Source: an uncultured Eubacteriales bacterium (GTDB taxonomy: Bacteria; Bacillota; Clostridia; Oscillospirales; Oscillospiraceae). Taken from it: a stretch of 5,668 nucleotides of DNA. Within the stretch, counting starts at the first letter, position 1. The number at the start of each line of letters is the position of its first letter. A program made the translations under genes and the position numbers. The DNA is taken from the NCBI GenBank assembly GCA_900549885.1, contig URQA01000153.1, positions 1 through 5,668 on the forward strand. Reading direction: 5' to 3'. Under the pieces are notes generated by a model, which did not search any database, had not been told where the DNA came from, and saw nothing but the letters and a program-made list of their open reading frames with translations. Of the stretch, positions 5,174 through 5,668 are shown one piece after another.

Positions 5174-5261
5174 AAGACCTGACGGTTTCTCCTTGAAGCG
5201 CCACAGAAGCATCCAATTAACCATCAACGTTCCACGCTGAATCAAAAGGTGGTGTTCGTCC

Positions 5262-5534
5262 ATGCCAAAGAAAATACCTGTGCGCCAGTGCCTGGGCTGC
5301 CGGGAGCATAAGCCCAAGAATGAGCTGATCCGGGTGGTGCGCTCCCCTGAGGGGGAGATCTCGCTGGACTTTCGGGGAAAAAAGCCCGGCCGGGGAGCTT
5401 ATCTTTGCCCGGACCCGGCTTGCCTGGCCAAAGTGAAAAAGAGCCGGGCGCTGGAGCGGGCCTTTTCCTGCCAGGTGGACCCGGCGGTGTACGAGGCCCT
5501 GGACGAGCAGATGAAGGCAGGTGACGGCGGGTGA
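5262..5534 (+). CDS. ylxR: YlxR/RnpM family RNA-binding protein (DUF448)
   Basis: A small basic protein of 90 residues, normal for the family. The signature RQCLGCREHKPKNELIRVVR occupies residues 8-27, and GRGAYLC (43-49) is followed by PDPACLAKVKKSRALERAF. Cysteines 10, 13, 49 and 54 are the conserved set. The protein folds as a compact RNA-binding unit. The Bacillus homologue has been reported as RnpM, a modulator of RNase P, though whether this copy does the same is inference. The ATG at 5262 is preceded by AAAGGTGGT (5245-5253), near-consensus SD with an 8-nt spacer. It lies 88 nt downstream of nusA, a wider gap than others in this operon, and its stop overlaps the start of ylxQ. The position nusA-ylxR-ylxQ-infB is typical of Firmicutes. 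Confidence 0.95.
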   Translation: MPKKIPVRQCLGCREHKPKNELIRVVRSPEGEISLDFRGKKPGRGAYLCPDPACLAKVKKSRALERAFSCQVDPAVYEALDEQMKAGDGG

Positions 5535-5668
5535 CGGACACGGTACTGGCCGCGCTGGGCCTGGCTCTCCGGGGCGGGAATCTGGCTGTGGGCGAGGAGC
5601 CGGTGGCCGAGGCCTGCCGGACCGGAAAGGCCCGGGTGGTGCTGCTGGCCTCCGACGCAGCGGACAAC
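5531..5668 (+). CDS. ylxQ: YlxQ, L7Ae/L30e-type RNA-binding protein, 5' end only
   Basis: Frame 2 from GTG at 5531 is open to the window edge, giving the first 46 residues. The peptide begins MTDTVLAALGLALRGGNLAVGEE and continues to VVLLASDAADN. It matches the L7Ae/L30e/S12e N-terminal pattern: LGLAxRAGxLxxGEE, then a Lys/Arg-rich helix, then the VLLAsDasxN strand and turn that contacts kink-turn RNA. YlxQ has been shown to bind K-turns in vitro; its cellular RNA target is unclear. The GTG shares four bases (GTGA, 5531-5534) with the ylxR stop codon, and an AGGTG SD (5519-5523) lies 7 nt before it, implying translational coupling. It is incomplete here only because the window ends; infB would be expected after it. 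Confidence 0.88.
   Translation, partial: MTDTVLAALGLALRGGNLAVGEEPVAEACRTGKARVVLLASDAADN

Noticed and set aside
3623..5317. 564-codon open frame on the minus strand opposite rimP, nusA and the start of ylxR
   Set aside because: It lies entirely antisense to well-identified genes, has low-complexity composition (Gly, His, Leu, Ala runs), no recognisable domain and no SD. Long antisense frames are common in GC-rich genes.

Overview
The window looks like a piece of chromosome from a high-GC member of the Clostridia, probably Oscillospiraceae (Flavonifractor/Lawsonibacter-like). Evidence: the gene order rimP-nusA-ylxR-ylxQ is the Gram-positive version of the nusA-infB operon. NusA is short and lacks the long C-terminal repeats of Proteobacteria. 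SD sequences are strong, and GC is around 60 percent in most genes while promoters and terminators are AT-rich. The exact genus is inference.

Layout. 1-225 (+) is the 3' end of a small TM2-domain membrane protein. At 266-307 a perfect 16-bp hairpin with A/T tracts on both sides separates it from a convergent minus-strand unit. That unit (2525 down to 316) holds glf (UDP-galactopyranose mutase) and a family 2 glycosyltransferase, 11 nt apart and probably co-translated, with a likely promoter at 2575-2604. Upstream, also on the minus strand, is ppa (family I inorganic pyrophosphatase, 3167-2634). It has a good promoter at 3328-3356 and a leader of about 150 nt that can fold into several helices. 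From 3428 rightwards, divergently, runs the transcription/translation operon: promoter, a terminator-like hairpin inside the leader (3482-3510), rimP, nusA, ylxR/rnpM and the first 46 codons of ylxQ, which leaves the window at its right edge. infB would be expected next.

How the genes fit together. RimP (30S maturation), NusA (transcription pausing, termination and antitermination), YlxR/RnpM (RNA-binding, RNase P modulator) and YlxQ (L7Ae-type K-turn binder) link transcription with ribosome and RNA metabolism. Ppa removes pyrophosphate released by polymerases and by sugar-nucleotide synthesis. Glf and the glycosyltransferase point to a galactofuranose-containing surface glycan.

The coding content is conserved and mostly ordinary; I see no novel multi-gene system. 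The parts most worth a second look are non-coding: the attenuator-like hairpin ahead of rimP-nusA, the structured ppa leader, and an AT-rich 18-bp perfect palindrome between ppa and glf. There is no rRNA, tRNA, CRISPR array, insertion sequence or phage feature that I can support.
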